Assembly (NCBI RefSeq): GCF_051535215.1
Contig: NZ_JBPPLY010000001.1
Span: forward strand, 434,001-498,000
DNA: 64,000 nucleotides
Reading direction: 5' to 3'
Origin: Nitrobacter sp051535215
GTDB lineage: Bacteria > Pseudomonadota > Alphaproteobacteria > Rhizobiales > Xanthobacteraceae
A model generated the notes under the pieces. It was not told the DNA's origin. It did no database searches and worked only from the letters and a program-made list of their open reading frames with translations. Positions 35,165-43,916 of this stretch are shown here, piece after piece (position 1 is the stretch's first letter; each line of letters starts with the position of its first letter). Both the position numbers and the translations under genes were made by a program.

Positions 35165-35554
35165 TTAGCTGGATGGAGATCGCGCGCCGATGCGACCCAG
35201 AAGGACGTCCCTCAAGACAACCGCATTGTTGCGGGATTCATCGTGGGCCGCAAAGACGAGCGTTAACCGCCCTGACCCGGCGCAGGCGCGTAGTTCGTCA
35301 AGCTGTTCCGGATGTCCGCGAATCTCATCGGCGTATCGCTGCCGAAATTCCTCCCAGCGCGCGGGGTCATGAGCGAACCATTTGCGCAGATCGGTACTGG
35401 GCGCGATGTCTTTCAGCCAATGGTCGATGGCGGCATCCGCCTTGCTAAGGCCGCGGGGCCATAAGCGGTCAACCAGTATTCGTGTGCCGTCGCTTTTCGC
35501 GGGCGGCTCGTAAGCTCGCTTCACACTGATGTTTTTGGCCGCAAGCCGCGTCAT
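35165..35554 (-). CDS. DUF488 family protein (YeaO-like)
   Basis: 129 residues with the DUF488 signatures VKRAYEPP, GTRILVDRLWPRGLSK, LKDIAPSTDLRKWFAHDPARWEEFRQRYADE and LTLVFAAHDESRNNAVVLRDVL. It is a small cytoplasmic protein whose biochemical role is not established; some relatives carry a Cys in the centre, not evident here at that position. It stands alone between htpG and fdxA. Confidence 0.85.
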   Translation of the reverse strand: MTRLAAKNISVKRAYEPPAKSDGTRILVDRLWPRGLSKADAAIDHWLKDIAPSTDLRKWFAHDPARWEEFRQRYADEIRGHPEQLDELRACAGSGRLTLVFAAHDESRNNAVVLRDVLLGRIGARSPSS

Positions 35555-35602
35555 TGGCCTTCAGATGCGCGTTACATTGGTCTTTATATTTTGAGCGTTG
35601 CC

Positions 35603-35941
35603 TCAGTCGCCTTGCCCGGGATTTGCCGAGAAATATTGCTCCAGCTTGCCGGTGACACCGTCGAAGGTTTTCGCGTCGGCGGGAGCATCGCGCTTGATGG
35701 TGATGTTCGGCCAGACCGAAGAATATTCGGCATTCAGCTTGAGCCAGTTTTCGAGGCCCGGCTCGGAGTCAGGCTTGATGGCCTCGGCCGGACATTCCGG
35801 CTCGCAGACCCCGCAGTCGATGCACTCATCCGGATTGATGACCAGCATATTGTCACCTTCGTAGAAGCAGTCGACCGGACATACTTCTACACAATCCATG
35901 TATTTGCACTTGATGCAATTTTCGGTGACAACGAAAGTCAT
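35603..35941 (-). CDS. fdxA: 7Fe ferredoxin FdxA
   Basis: 112 residues from the ATG at 35941, the standard MTFVVTENCIKCKYMDCVEVCPVDCF start; the longer open frame upstream is not credible. Cysteines at 9, 17 and 21 and the second set (CIDCGVCEPECP) fit one [3Fe-4S] and one [4Fe-4S] cluster, with the typical C-terminal extension (WLKLNAEYSSVWPNIT). It is a cytoplasmic electron carrier. Confidence 0.95.
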   Translation of the reverse strand: MTFVVTENCIKCKYMDCVEVCPVDCFYEGDNMLVINPDECIDCGVCEPECPAEAIKPDSEPGLENWLKLNAEYSSVWPNITIKRDAPADAKTFDGVTGKLEQYFSANPGQGD

Positions 35942-36290
35942 CTCGAATACTCCGCGAGAACAGAAGGAACTGGATCTGCACCGGCGCCAACCGCCGCACA
36001 TGCGCCGACGATCCACCGAATACCCTTCTCGTATATACGCACCCGGCGCGACACCCGAGAAGATCATGTCGCCCGCCGGCACGCGAATGCAAGCGCTATT
36101 CTGACAGGAGATCGGGCGAACAAAAGCGGTGCTTTGGTATTCGAGGCCATACTCCTGACCGCAGATGCACGCTCATCATAAGATATATTGTATATGCCTC
36201 TTATATGTATACGCCCGATGCGCCCGGAAATCAAATTTATCGTGATTGTCGACCGCCCCGGGGTTCCGATCCGACAACACCGTCAAATCA
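35942..36290. other. Intergenic stretch between fdxA and the TAXI gene
   Basis: No gene. Around 36180-36215 there is a notably AT-rich patch with GTATA..TATAC and ATATATTGTATAT inverted motifs, possibly a promoter or operator. fdxA and the TAXI gene are both on the minus strand, so the fdxA promoter should be here. Confidence 0.4.
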
Positions 36291-37733
36291 TTAGGGCCCG
36301 GTCGCGCGGAGCTGAACGCTCGCAGTTAGCGGACGCGGCGGCGTGCTCATCAGTAGCCATTTGCGATCCGCAACTGCATTATGGAACTGCTCGAGCGCAA
36401 TGTTGAAGGCGGCCAATGATCCTTCTTCGATCGCGCCGTTCTCGAAACGGTTCAACGTGTCACGCAAGATGGCGTCGGCTTCGGCCTGCATCTGGTCGAG
36501 GTCGTCGGCGGAATCACTCCGGCGCGCCAGCGCAATCATGTCGAGCAGCCGGTCGCGCTGGGTCATGTTGCCGACCCGCTCTTCTTTTTTCAGGTGGCTC
36601 GCGAACCACGCGCCTACGGACCCCGTCGCCGACATCGCCATCAGCGCCCACCAGATGTAATCGCTGTAGCGATCGAGGAAGGTTTTCTCTTCACCGTCGA
36701 CATAGGCGGCGGCGCCCGGGTGAACCGGAATCACGGCGTCCTTGTCGGTGTCGGGGGTTTCGATTTTCGCGGCCAGCGGGAAGTCCGATATGATCTGTTG
36801 CCGGATCGCGAAGAGCTGCCGGGTGAATGCGGCGACTGTCGCGTCCGACAAGCTTTTTCGGGCGACGATATGATGCGAGAAGCTGATCGTTTTCACTTCT
36901 TCGTCCGGGCGGGCAGGGGAGCCGCCGAACGCGCCCGGCGGGATTTCCGCGGCTTCGTATACCGGATGGTTTTGCGCGATCGTGTCGGCGGAATCGATTG
37001 CGAGGAAGGTCGGCGCCCCGCCGTCGCGCGCGGAGGCCGCAATGGCGTCCGCAGTGATCTTGCTGTTGACGGGACCGGCTGCGAGGAACGCATCCGCCTT
37101 CTGGGCTCGGATCGCCTGGGCGACTTCGGCAGTGGCGAACCGGACGATGTCCACCTTGGCGGGATCGACGTTGTATTGCTGCAAGATGACTTTCAGCAGG
37201 TTCACATTGGCGTCGGTCTGGCCGACGACGCCGACGCGGTGGCCGGCGAGTTGTGCGATAGTCTTGATTTTCGTGGCCTTGGCATTTTTGCCCTTTGGCC
37301 TCGGCGGAACCCATAGGACCGCGACGCTCTTGCGCAGTGTCGCGACGGCTTGCGCATTCTTTGGAACATCGAGATCGCCGCGGACGATCGCGAGATCGGC
37401 CTCGCCATTGGACAAGGCGGAGGCGCTTGCGGTCACTCCATCGGTCAGCACGGGGTGCAGGCGGATTTGCTGGTGGGAGCGTGCAAAGGCCTGCGCCAGT
37501 CCCTGAACGACCTTCGCGTCGTCGCTGTTTGCGGGGCCGACGGCGACCTGCAGCACCACCGGGCGCATGCTGTAATAGTAGATGCCTGCGACCGCGCCGG
37601 TCAGGGCGAGCACTCCGGCCAGCAGCACAAGCGCGAACTTGCGCCGCACCGAACGCCGGGACTCAGGGGATTGAACAGCACCGGGACCATCGGCCTTCGG
37701 TCTGGTAGATAATCGGCTGGAATCTGATGTCAT
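36291..37733 (-). CDS. TAXI-family TRAP transporter solute-binding protein, membrane-anchored
   Basis: 480 residues. After a basic N-terminus and one membrane segment (FALVLLAGVLALTGAVAGIYYYS), the TAXI binding domain follows: VAVGPANSDDAKVVQGLAQAF, SNGEADLAIVRGDLD, IAQLAGHRVGVVGQTDANVNLLKVIL and GAFGGSPARPDEEVKTISF. A second membrane helix near residue 365 leads to a cytoplasmic tail of about 100 residues. No TRAP permease (DctQM) is nearby, so it may serve another permease or act as a sensor. Confidence 0.82.
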   Translation of the reverse strand: MTSDSSRLSTRPKADGPGAVQSPESRRSVRRKFALVLLAGVLALTGAVAGIYYYSMRPVVLQVAVGPANSDDAKVVQGLAQAFARSHQQIRLHPVLTDGVTASASALSNGEADLAIVRGDLDVPKNAQAVATLRKSVAVLWVPPRPKGKNAKATKIKTIAQLAGHRVGVVGQTDANVNLLKVILQQYNVDPAKVDIVRFATAEVAQAIRAQKADAFLAAGPVNSKITADAIAASARDGGAPTFLAIDSADTIAQNHPVYEAAEIPPGAFGGSPARPDEEVKTISFSHHIVARKSLSDATVAAFTRQLFAIRQQIISDFPLAAKIETPDTDKDAVIPVHPGAAAYVDGEEKTFLDRYSDYIWWALMAMSATGSVGAWFASHLKKEERVGNMTQRDRLLDMIALARRSDSADDLDQMQAEADAILRDTLNRFENGAIEEGSLAAFNIALEQFHNAVADRKWLLMSTPPRPLTASVQLRATGP

Positions 37734-37873
37734 GCTGCCAATACGCTTGCGCTCACATTCTAGCGATTTTCCGGCGGGACCGGAGTTACGTTTTCGTTAT
37801 GGTTTAGAACCGGTTCTTGTTCTGGATCGGCATTGTGGCATGGACCGGAACGATTTGCTCAAAGGAGGCAGAC

Positions 37874-38179
37874 ATGGTGGAGCGGCTGTCGGCGGACGCG
37901 CGAAAAGCGGCGCTCAAGGCGTTGTCGGATTGGTCGGAGGTCGCTGGCCGTGACGCCATCGCCCGTACTTTCACATTCCGGGATTTCAACGAGGCCTTTG
38001 GCTTCATGACGCGGGTCGCGCTGGCCGCTGAAAAGGCCGATCACCATCCGGAATGGCGCAATGTCTATAAGACGGTCGAGGTCGTCCTCGCGACCCATGA
38101 CGCCGGCGGCGTGACCGAGCGCGATATCAGGCTTGCCGAGGCGATGGACGCGGTCGCAAAGCAGTTCCGCGTGGCCTGA
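37874..38179 (+). CDS. phhB: Pterin-4a-carbinolamine dehydratase
   Basis: 101 residues from the ATG preceded by a strong AAAGGAGG. The PCD/DCoH fold is shown by FTFRDFNEAFGFMTRVALAAEKADHHPEWRNVYKTVEVVLATHDAGGVTERD, with the family EKxxHHPEW active-site motif. It recycles 4a-hydroxytetrahydrobiopterin from aromatic amino acid hydroxylases or related pterin chemistry. It is followed by a YkvA-like gene. Confidence 0.93.
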   Translation: MVERLSADARKAALKALSDWSEVAGRDAIARTFTFRDFNEAFGFMTRVALAAEKADHHPEWRNVYKTVEVVLATHDAGGVTERDIRLAEAMDAVAKQFRVA

Positions 38180-38272
38180 ATGGCCGATGCCGGCCTTGCA
38201 GCGGGGAAACGGAACTCCCACGTAGGGCAGGTGACGATTTCGATCGGCCCATGACATTTCGGGACCTTGAAC

Positions 38273-38650
38273 ATGGCATCCGAACACAGCGTAGGATTCG
38301 AACCCGCCGAGCGGCTGGCGCAGGACCGCGACAGCGTGCGCCGGCGGTTCTGGAGCAAGTTGAAGCGCGTCATCGCCAACGTGCCGTTCGCGGAAGACCT
38401 GCTGGCCGCCTACTACTGTGCTTTCGACAAGCAGACGCCGCGTCATGTCCAAGCGTCGCTGCTTGGCGCCATCGCCTATTTCATCCTGCCGTTTGACTTT
38501 ATTCCGGACGTGTTGCCCGTGCTCGGTTTCACTGACGATGCCGCCGTGCTTGCGACAGCGATCAGGATCGTGGCTGCCTATATCACGCCGGAGCATCGCG
38601 AGGCTGCGCGCACGGCATTGAAGCGCGGAATAGAGAACGCAGAAACGTAA
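38273..38650 (+). CDS. YkvA/DUF1232 family membrane protein
   Basis: 125 residues. The DUF1232 core is LLGAIAYFILPFDFIPDVLPVLGFTDDAAVLATAIRIV, a short hydrophobic region with the conserved P-x-D-x-IPD-x-x-P-x-x-G-x-x-DD pattern. The N-terminal half is charged. Function unknown. The ATG at 38273 is preferred over TTG two codons earlier. Confidence 0.85.
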   Translation: MASEHSVGFEPAERLAQDRDSVRRRFWSKLKRVIANVPFAEDLLAAYYCAFDKQTPRHVQASLLGAIAYFILPFDFIPDVLPVLGFTDDAAVLATAIRIVAAYITPEHREAARTALKRGIENAET

Positions 38651-39014
38651 GCATAAGGCATGACGAACCCGGCCGCCGCTGCGGTTGCGCGGGCTTCTCA
38701 TGCGCTGTCATGTCCCGCATGACACGGTTACGTGATCGCCGGTCGTCCCCTCACGCCCTGGATTTCATCCGCGATTTCGCTGGCGCAAATTGATCTAGCG
38801 AATCGCGGTTTCGGCGCAGTCTCCTTGCGCGCGGAGTATTTTGCGCGACGCCTGTCCCGCGAACGTCAATCCACATCGCTCGCTTGCGAATCATGATGCA
38901 AGCCGCGAGGATGGAGCCGCCTTCACAAATCAGGCGTTTCCCGCTATTCCCGAATGAGCGTGACCCGCGCACGTCAAGCCATCTTCCAGTCACAATGATG
39001 AAGGACGAGATTTG
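38651..39014. other. Intergenic stretch before ialB
   Basis: Nothing recognisable as a gene. Several short inverted GC motifs but no clear terminator; the ialB ribosome-binding site AAGGA is at 39001. Confidence 0.4.
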
Positions 39015-39563
39015 ATGATGTCTATGCGGCAATTGCTGACAGTTCTGGTCGGAAGTCTGCTGGCAGGCGGCATCGGCCTTGCTCCCGCGATCAGCGCGCC
39101 GACGGCCGGTAACTCGGAGCCGACGCTGCTCGGACAGTTCGGCGCGTGGGGTGCCTACACCGCATCACCGAGCGGAAAGAAGGTCTGCTTCGCCCTCGCC
39201 AAGCCGTCGTCCTCGAAAACCAATCCGCCGAACCGCCCGCGCGATTCAGCCTACGCCTTCATCTCGACACGCCCGGCGGAAAAAGTTGTGAACGAAGTGT
39301 CGGTCACGATGGGATATCCGCTCAAGCCGGGTTCGGAAGCCACGCTGGAAGTCGGCGGCGCAAGCTTTGAGATGTACACCCAGGGCGACGGCATCTGGAT
39401 CAAGAACGCAGCCGAGGAAGGCCGGCTGATCGATGCGATGCGCAAGTCCGCCGATGCGACCGTCAAGGGCGTATCGTCCAAGGGGACGCAAACCATCGAC
39501 GTCTTTTCATTGAAAGGCCTGTCACAGGCGCTGGACAAGGTCGGGCAGGATTGCAGGCGCTAG
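39015..39563 (+). CDS. Invasion-associated locus B (IalB) family protein
   Basis: 182 residues with a signal peptide (LLTVLVGSLLAGGIGLAPAISA). The mature protein has GQFGAWGAYTASPSGKKVCFALAKPSS, SAYAFISTRPAEKVVNEVSVTMGYPLKPGSEATLEVGGASFEMYTQGDGIWI and a final QALDKVGQDC, the IalB pattern with two cysteines likely to pair. It is periplasmic or surface-associated; in free-living relatives the function is unknown despite the name. Several clustered ATGs leave the exact start uncertain by a few codons. Confidence 0.85.
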   Translation: MMSMRQLLTVLVGSLLAGGIGLAPAISAPTAGNSEPTLLGQFGAWGAYTASPSGKKVCFALAKPSSSKTNPPNRPRDSAYAFISTRPAEKVVNEVSVTMGYPLKPGSEATLEVGGASFEMYTQGDGIWIKNAAEEGRLIDAMRKSADATVKGVSSKGTQTIDVFSLKGLSQALDKVGQDCRR

Positions 39564-39672
39564 CCGCTCCGTCGTTTGGGCTCTTCGCGATGATAAGGAA
39601 AAAGCCGGTCTAGCCCGGATCCGTCAACGGCCTGGAACATTTGCCGGCTTTTCAGCGGGGCGTGAAAGGCTT

Positions 39673-40956
39673 ATGTCATGCGGCATGAGCGAACCCTCCC
39701 GCAACCTGAGTACCGTTTCGACCGAGGCCGCCGCGGTGGGTCTGCCGGGCGCGCGCGGAGTACTGCCCGCCGACGGTGCGCTGGAGAAAACCCCGCTTGA
39801 AACCTATGTGCCGCCGGCGCAGCCGTCGCTGATCGGCCTGTCGCGCGCGCAGATATCCGAACAGTTCGCCGCGATCGGCGTCGCGTCGGCGCAGCGCCGG
39901 ATGCGTGTTCAGCAACTCTGGCACTGGATGTATGTCCGCGGCGCGAGGACGTTCGGCGAGATGACAAGTGTCTCGAAGGACATGCGCGCCGAACTAGAAA
40001 AACGCGTCACGGTCGATCGGCCCGAGGTCGTCGCCGAGCAGATTTCCAATGACGGAACCCGCAAATGGCTGCTGCGGTTGCCGAGCGGCAACAATCTCGA
40101 AAAGCCGCATGAAGTCGAATGCGTCTATATTCCGGAGACCGATCGCGGCACGCTGTGCGTCTCCTCGCAGGTCGGCTGCACGCTGAATTGTTCCTTCTGC
40201 CACACCGGCACCCAGCGCCTGGTGCGCAATCTCACGGCGGGTGAAATCGTCGGCCAGATCATGGTCGCGCGTGACCGCCTGAACGACTGGCCCTCGCCTC
40301 CGGGAGAGGAGAAGACCCACCGCCTTGTCACCAATATCGTGATGATGGGGATGGGCGAACCACTCTACAATTTCGACGCGGTGCGCGACGCGCTTTTGAT
40401 CGTCGCCGATAATGAAGGCATCGGCATCTCGAAGCGCCGCATCACGCTGTCGACGTCGGGCGTGGTGCCGAACATCGTCCGCACCGGCGAGGAGATCGGC
40501 GTCATGCTGGCGATCTCGCTGCATGCGGTCCGCGACGAATTGCGCAACGAGCTCGTTCCGCTGAACCGCAAATATCCGATCGCGGAGTTGATGCAGGCGT
40601 GCCGCGATTATCCGGCCGCCTCCAACGCCAGGCGGATCACGTTTGAATACGTGATGCTGAAGGGCGTCAACGACTCGCTCGAGGACGCCAAACTGCTGGT
40701 GAAGTTGCTCAAGGGCATCCACGCCAAGATCAACCTGATCCCATTCAATCCATGGCCCGGCACGCGCTATGAATGCTCGGACTGGGATCAGATCGAGAAA
40801 TTCTCCGAATACATTTTCAATGCCGGATATTCCTCGCCGGTGCGCACACCGCGCGGCCGCGATATTCTGGCCGCCTGCGGCCAGCTCAAGTCCGAAACCG
40901 AAAAACTGTCGGCCCGCGAACGTCAGGCGCTTCGCGCCATGGCGATGACGGATTGA
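39673..40956 (+). CDS. rlmN: 23S rRNA (adenine-C2)-methyltransferase RlmN
   Basis: A radical-SAM dual-specificity enzyme that methylates C2 of A2503 in 23S rRNA and A37 in some tRNAs. 427 residues; the cluster motif CTLNCSFCHTG gives C169, C173, C176. Other signatures: QLWHWMYVRG, VSSQVGCTL, MMGMGEPLYNFD, ITLSTSGVVPNI, SLHAVRDELRNELVPLNRKYPI and the C-terminal ACGQL, whose Cys is the methyl-transfer thiol. Either ATG at 39673 or at 39685 could start it. Confidence 0.95.
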   Translation: MSCGMSEPSRNLSTVSTEAAAVGLPGARGVLPADGALEKTPLETYVPPAQPSLIGLSRAQISEQFAAIGVASAQRRMRVQQLWHWMYVRGARTFGEMTSVSKDMRAELEKRVTVDRPEVVAEQISNDGTRKWLLRLPSGNNLEKPHEVECVYIPETDRGTLCVSSQVGCTLNCSFCHTGTQRLVRNLTAGEIVGQIMVARDRLNDWPSPPGEEKTHRLVTNIVMMGMGEPLYNFDAVRDALLIVADNEGIGISKRRITLSTSGVVPNIVRTGEEIGVMLAISLHAVRDELRNELVPLNRKYPIAELMQACRDYPAASNARRITFEYVMLKGVNDSLEDAKLLVKLLKGIHAKINLIPFNPWPGTRYECSDWDQIEKFSEYIFNAGYSSPVRTPRGRDILAACGQLKSETEKLSARERQALRAMAMTD

Positions 40957-40989
40957 GGCGTGTGCTTGTCAAGCATGACTATGTCCGCC

Positions 40990-41012
40990 ATGGCCGGATT
41001 TATTCCGGCCAT
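40990..41012. repeat. Short palindrome of the CATGGCCGG family
   Basis: ATGGCCGGA / TCCGGCCAT with a 5-base loop behind rlmN, a form of the dispersed CGTCATGGCCGGG..CCGGCCAT repeat of this family. It may double as the rlmN 3' structure. Confidence 0.55.
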
Positions 41013-41107
41013 CCACGTCTTGAGGTCGAGGCAAAGACGTCGATGTCCGGCATGGCGCCGGGCATGATGAAGGAGATGTTTTCCGCTCTCGCGAATGGAC
41101 CGCGATC

Positions 41108-41584
41108 ATGGCGTTGATCGGCCGGTTGTTCGTGATCCTGTTCGGATTCCTGGCCGCCTGCTTCGTGGCCGGAATGATCGTTGTCGTCGCACTGCTGTAT
41201 CCTGAATTCAGCGACCTCGGCATCGAACCGCCCGACCCCGATACGCTCAACATCGTGCTCGGCTTCGGCTTCATCTTCGTCAGCGGCTTCGCTCTGGTGC
41301 CGGCGATGATTCTGGTTCTGATCACCGAAGCCTTTTATATCCGCGGCATACTCGCTTACGCTATCGGAGGCGCGATCTGCGGCGCTGCCTGCTACCTCGG
41401 CCTGATCCCATTCGATCCCGCGACCATGCATTTCGAAGGTATCGTGCGCCGCCACCTCGAAATCATGACCGGCGCGGGGGTCATGGCGGGCTTCACCTAT
41501 TGGCTGATCGCAGGCCGCAATGCCGGCGCGTGGCGTGACCCACCACGCGGCCCTCTGCCGCCCGATCTGCCGGCGCAAACTTGA
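41108..41584 (+). CDS. Hypothetical inner-membrane protein (four helices)
   Basis: 158 residues with about four hydrophobic segments: LFVILFGFLAACFVAGMIVVVALL, IVLGFGFIFVSGFALVPAMILVLI, ILAYAIGGAICGAACYLGLI and a weaker IMTGAGVMAGFTYWLIAG, then a proline-rich tail. No named family was recognised; the pattern is that of conserved small membrane proteins of Rhizobiales. It follows rlmN on the same strand. Confidence 0.7.
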   Translation: MALIGRLFVILFGFLAACFVAGMIVVVALLYPEFSDLGIEPPDPDTLNIVLGFGFIFVSGFALVPAMILVLITEAFYIRGILAYAIGGAICGAACYLGLIPFDPATMHFEGIVRRHLEIMTGAGVMAGFTYWLIAGRNAGAWRDPPRGPLPPDLPAQT

Positions 41585-41617
41585 ATCGTGCGGGCTTTTC
41601 ATGCCTGCTGCGGTCGG

Positions 41618-41720
41618 CTAGAGTCCGGTTCAACTGCATTGAATCAGACTCTAGCTTTATCCTTTTGATTGAGCATGATCTTATCCGAAAACCGGTTTCC
41701 CACTTTTCGGGATCATGCTC
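41618..41720. repeat. Modular GAGCATGATC-type repeat upstream of PAP2 gene
   Basis: CTAGAGTC (41618-41625) and GACTCTAG (41647-41654) enclose a GGTTCAA/TTGAATC hairpin. GAGCATGATC (41671-41680) and GATCATGCTC (41711-41720) form the second palindrome, with AAACCGGTTT in its centre. Same modules as at 5.4 kb but with different hairpin arms. Confidence 0.75.
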
Positions 41721-41733
41721 TAAACCGCGCGTC

Positions 41734-42522
41734 ATGAACCGCGCCGGATTATTTATCGCGCTCGGGCTCGCGCTCGTAATCGGGATCGTGTTCGGGATTC
41801 ATCCCGAATATGATCTGCGTCTCGCCGCGCTGTTCTACGATCCCACGACGAAAACCTTTCCGCTGAAATCGGATGCGCTGGCCTCATTTGCGCGCAACGC
41901 CGCAATGTGGGTGGCATGGGCCTTCGCGCTTCCTGCGATCGTCGCGCTGGCCGTGAAGATGTTCCGCCCGGATCGCCCGCTGTTGATGTCGGGGCGGACC
42001 GTGGCGTTCCTGTTGATCACCATGCTGCTCAGCGCGGGCATCCTGACCAACCTGACGTTCAAGAGCCATTGGGGACGACCACGTCCGGTGATGGTGACGG
42101 AATTCAACGGCCCATGGAAATTCATGGCGTGGTGGGACCCACGCGGCGAGTGCGGCCGGAATTGTTCCTTTTTCTCCGGCGAGGGCGCGACCGCCTTCTG
42201 GACCATGGCGCCGGCCGCGCTGACGCCGCCGGTGTGGCGGCCGCTGGCCTATGCGGGCGCGGTGGCGTTCGGCGTCGTCACCAGCGTGCTCCGGATGGCG
42301 TTCGGCGGTCATTTCTTCACCGACGTGGCGACGGCCGGTCTGGTGGCGTTTCTGGTGATCTGGCTCGTCCATGGCTACATCTATCGCTGGCCGTCGACGC
42401 GCAAAAGCGACGCCGAGATCGATGCCGCGCTGACGCGCTTTGCCTGGCCCGGCTATCGGATGCGGCAGCGGTGGCGGGGGCGCGACGTCGGCCCGGTCCC
42501 TGTGCCGGACAAGCCGGTCTGA
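41734..42522 (+). CDS. PAP2-family membrane phosphatase (lipid A 1-phosphatase-like)
   Basis: 262 residues from the ATG after the repeat; a longer in-frame start would be translated repeat sequence. Five to six membrane segments. The three PAP2 motifs are KSHWGRPRP, SFFSGEGATAFW (the usual PSGH Ser-Gly-His is replaced by SGEG, so the central His is missing) and SVLRMAFGGHFFTDV, in which R and H are typical. It resembles the LpxE/lipid phosphatase group of rhizobia; substrate not certain. Confidence 0.83.
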   Translation: MNRAGLFIALGLALVIGIVFGIHPEYDLRLAALFYDPTTKTFPLKSDALASFARNAAMWVAWAFALPAIVALAVKMFRPDRPLLMSGRTVAFLLITMLLSAGILTNLTFKSHWGRPRPVMVTEFNGPWKFMAWWDPRGECGRNCSFFSGEGATAFWTMAPAALTPPVWRPLAYAGAVAFGVVTSVLRMAFGGHFFTDVATAGLVAFLVIWLVHGYIYRWPSTRKSDAEIDAALTRFAWPGYRMRQRWRGRDVGPVPVPDKPV

Positions 42523-42598
42523 AGCGTCCGAGGGACCTTGCACGAGGTCCGGTTCCGCCTATAGTCCCGCCGAATTCACGTCATCCCACAGGACTTTC

Positions 42599-43828
42599 AT
42601 GAGCAAGAAGGTGAAGAAGGTGGTGCTCGCCTATTCGGGCGGGCTCGACACCTCGATTATCTTGAAATGGTTGCAGACCACCTATGGCGCCGAGGTCGTG
42701 ACCTTCACGGCCGATCTCGGTCAGGGCGAGGAGCTTGAGCCGGCGCGCAAGAAGGCACAGTTGCTCGGCATCAAGGACGAGAACATTTTCATCGAGGATT
42801 TGCGCGAGGAATTCGTCCGCGACTATGTATTCCCCATGTTTCGCGCCAACGCGGTCTATGAGGGCCAGTATCTGCTGGGCACCTCGATCGCGCGGCCGCT
42901 GATTGCGAAAAAGCAGATCGAGATCGCCGAGAGGGTCGGGGCCGATGCGGTCGCGCATGGCGCGACCGGCAAGGGCAACGATCAGGTCCGCTTCGAACTC
43001 GGCTATTACGCGCTGAAGCCCGACATTACCATCATCGCGCCGTGGCGCGAGTGGGATTTGCGCTCGCGGGAGCAACTGATCGCATTCGCCGAGCAGCATC
43101 AGATCCCGATCGCCAAGGACAAGCGCGGTGAAGCGCCGTTCTCGGTCGACGCCAACCTTTTGCACGCATCCAGCGAAGGCAAGGTGCTGGAAGACCCGGC
43201 GCAGGAAGTGCCGGACTACGTGTATTCGCGCACCATCGATCCGCAGGCTGCGCCGGACCAGCCGACCTCTATCACGATCGATTTCGAGCAGGGCGATGCC
43301 GTCGCCATCGACGGCACCAGGATGTCTCCCGCGGTCTTGCTTGCGAAACTGAACGAACTCGGCCGCGCCAACGGCATCGGTCGGCTCGATCTGGTCGAGA
43401 ACCGTTTCGTCGGCATGAAGTCTCGCGGCATGTACGAGACGCCCGGCGGCACCATTCTTCTCGTCGCCCATCGCGGCATCGAACAGATCACGCTCGATCG
43501 CGGCGCGGCGCATCTGAAGGATGAGCTGATGCCGAAATATGCCGAGCTGATCTATAACGGCTTCTGGTTTTCGCCGGAGCGCGAAATGCTGCAGGCCGCG
43601 ATCGACCAGAGCCAGCAATATGTCGCCGGCCAGGTGCGGCTCAAGCTCTACAAGGGCAACGTCATCCTCGTCGGCCGCGACAGCCCGTACTCGCTATACG
43701 ATCAGGACCTTGTCACCTTCGAGGAAGGTGCGGTGGCCTACGATCATCGTGATGCGGCCGGGTTCATCAAGCTCAACGCGCTGCGGCTGCGAACGCTCGG
43801 TCAGCGCAGAAAGAAGCTGGGGCTGTAG
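42599..43828 (+). CDS. argG: Argininosuccinate synthase
   Basis: Condenses citrulline and aspartate with ATP in arginine synthesis. 409 residues from the ATG at 42599. The N-terminal PP-loop is VLAYSGGLDTSIILKWL; further signatures are ATGKGNDQVRFELG, APWREW, EAPFSVDANLLHASSEGKVLEDP and EMLQAAIDQSQQYV. Standard length and no anomalies. Confidence 0.97.
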   Translation: MSKKVKKVVLAYSGGLDTSIILKWLQTTYGAEVVTFTADLGQGEELEPARKKAQLLGIKDENIFIEDLREEFVRDYVFPMFRANAVYEGQYLLGTSIARPLIAKKQIEIAERVGADAVAHGATGKGNDQVRFELGYYALKPDITIIAPWREWDLRSREQLIAFAEQHQIPIAKDKRGEAPFSVDANLLHASSEGKVLEDPAQEVPDYVYSRTIDPQAAPDQPTSITIDFEQGDAVAIDGTRMSPAVLLAKLNELGRANGIGRLDLVENRFVGMKSRGMYETPGGTILLVAHRGIEQITLDRGAAHLKDELMPKYAELIYNGFWFSPEREMLQAAIDQSQQYVAGQVRLKLYKGNVILVGRDSPYSLYDQDLVTFEEGAVAYDHRDAAGFIKLNALRLRTLGQRRKKLGL

Positions 43829-43870
43829 GATTCGCGCCTGTGCCTGCGTATGACAGCGAACAATAACAAA

Positions 43871-43896
43871 AATGGCCGGGATCGCTCCCGGCCATT
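43871..43896 (-). terminator. Terminator between argG and the OmpA-like gene
   Basis: AATGGCCGGGA / TCCCGGCCATT, an 11-bp stem with a 4-base loop. Read on the minus strand it is followed by TTTTTGTT, so it is a rho-independent terminator for the OmpA gene; argG converges on it from the other side. Confidence 0.8.
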
Positions 43897-43916
43897 CGCA
43901 TGTGTTGAACCACGTA

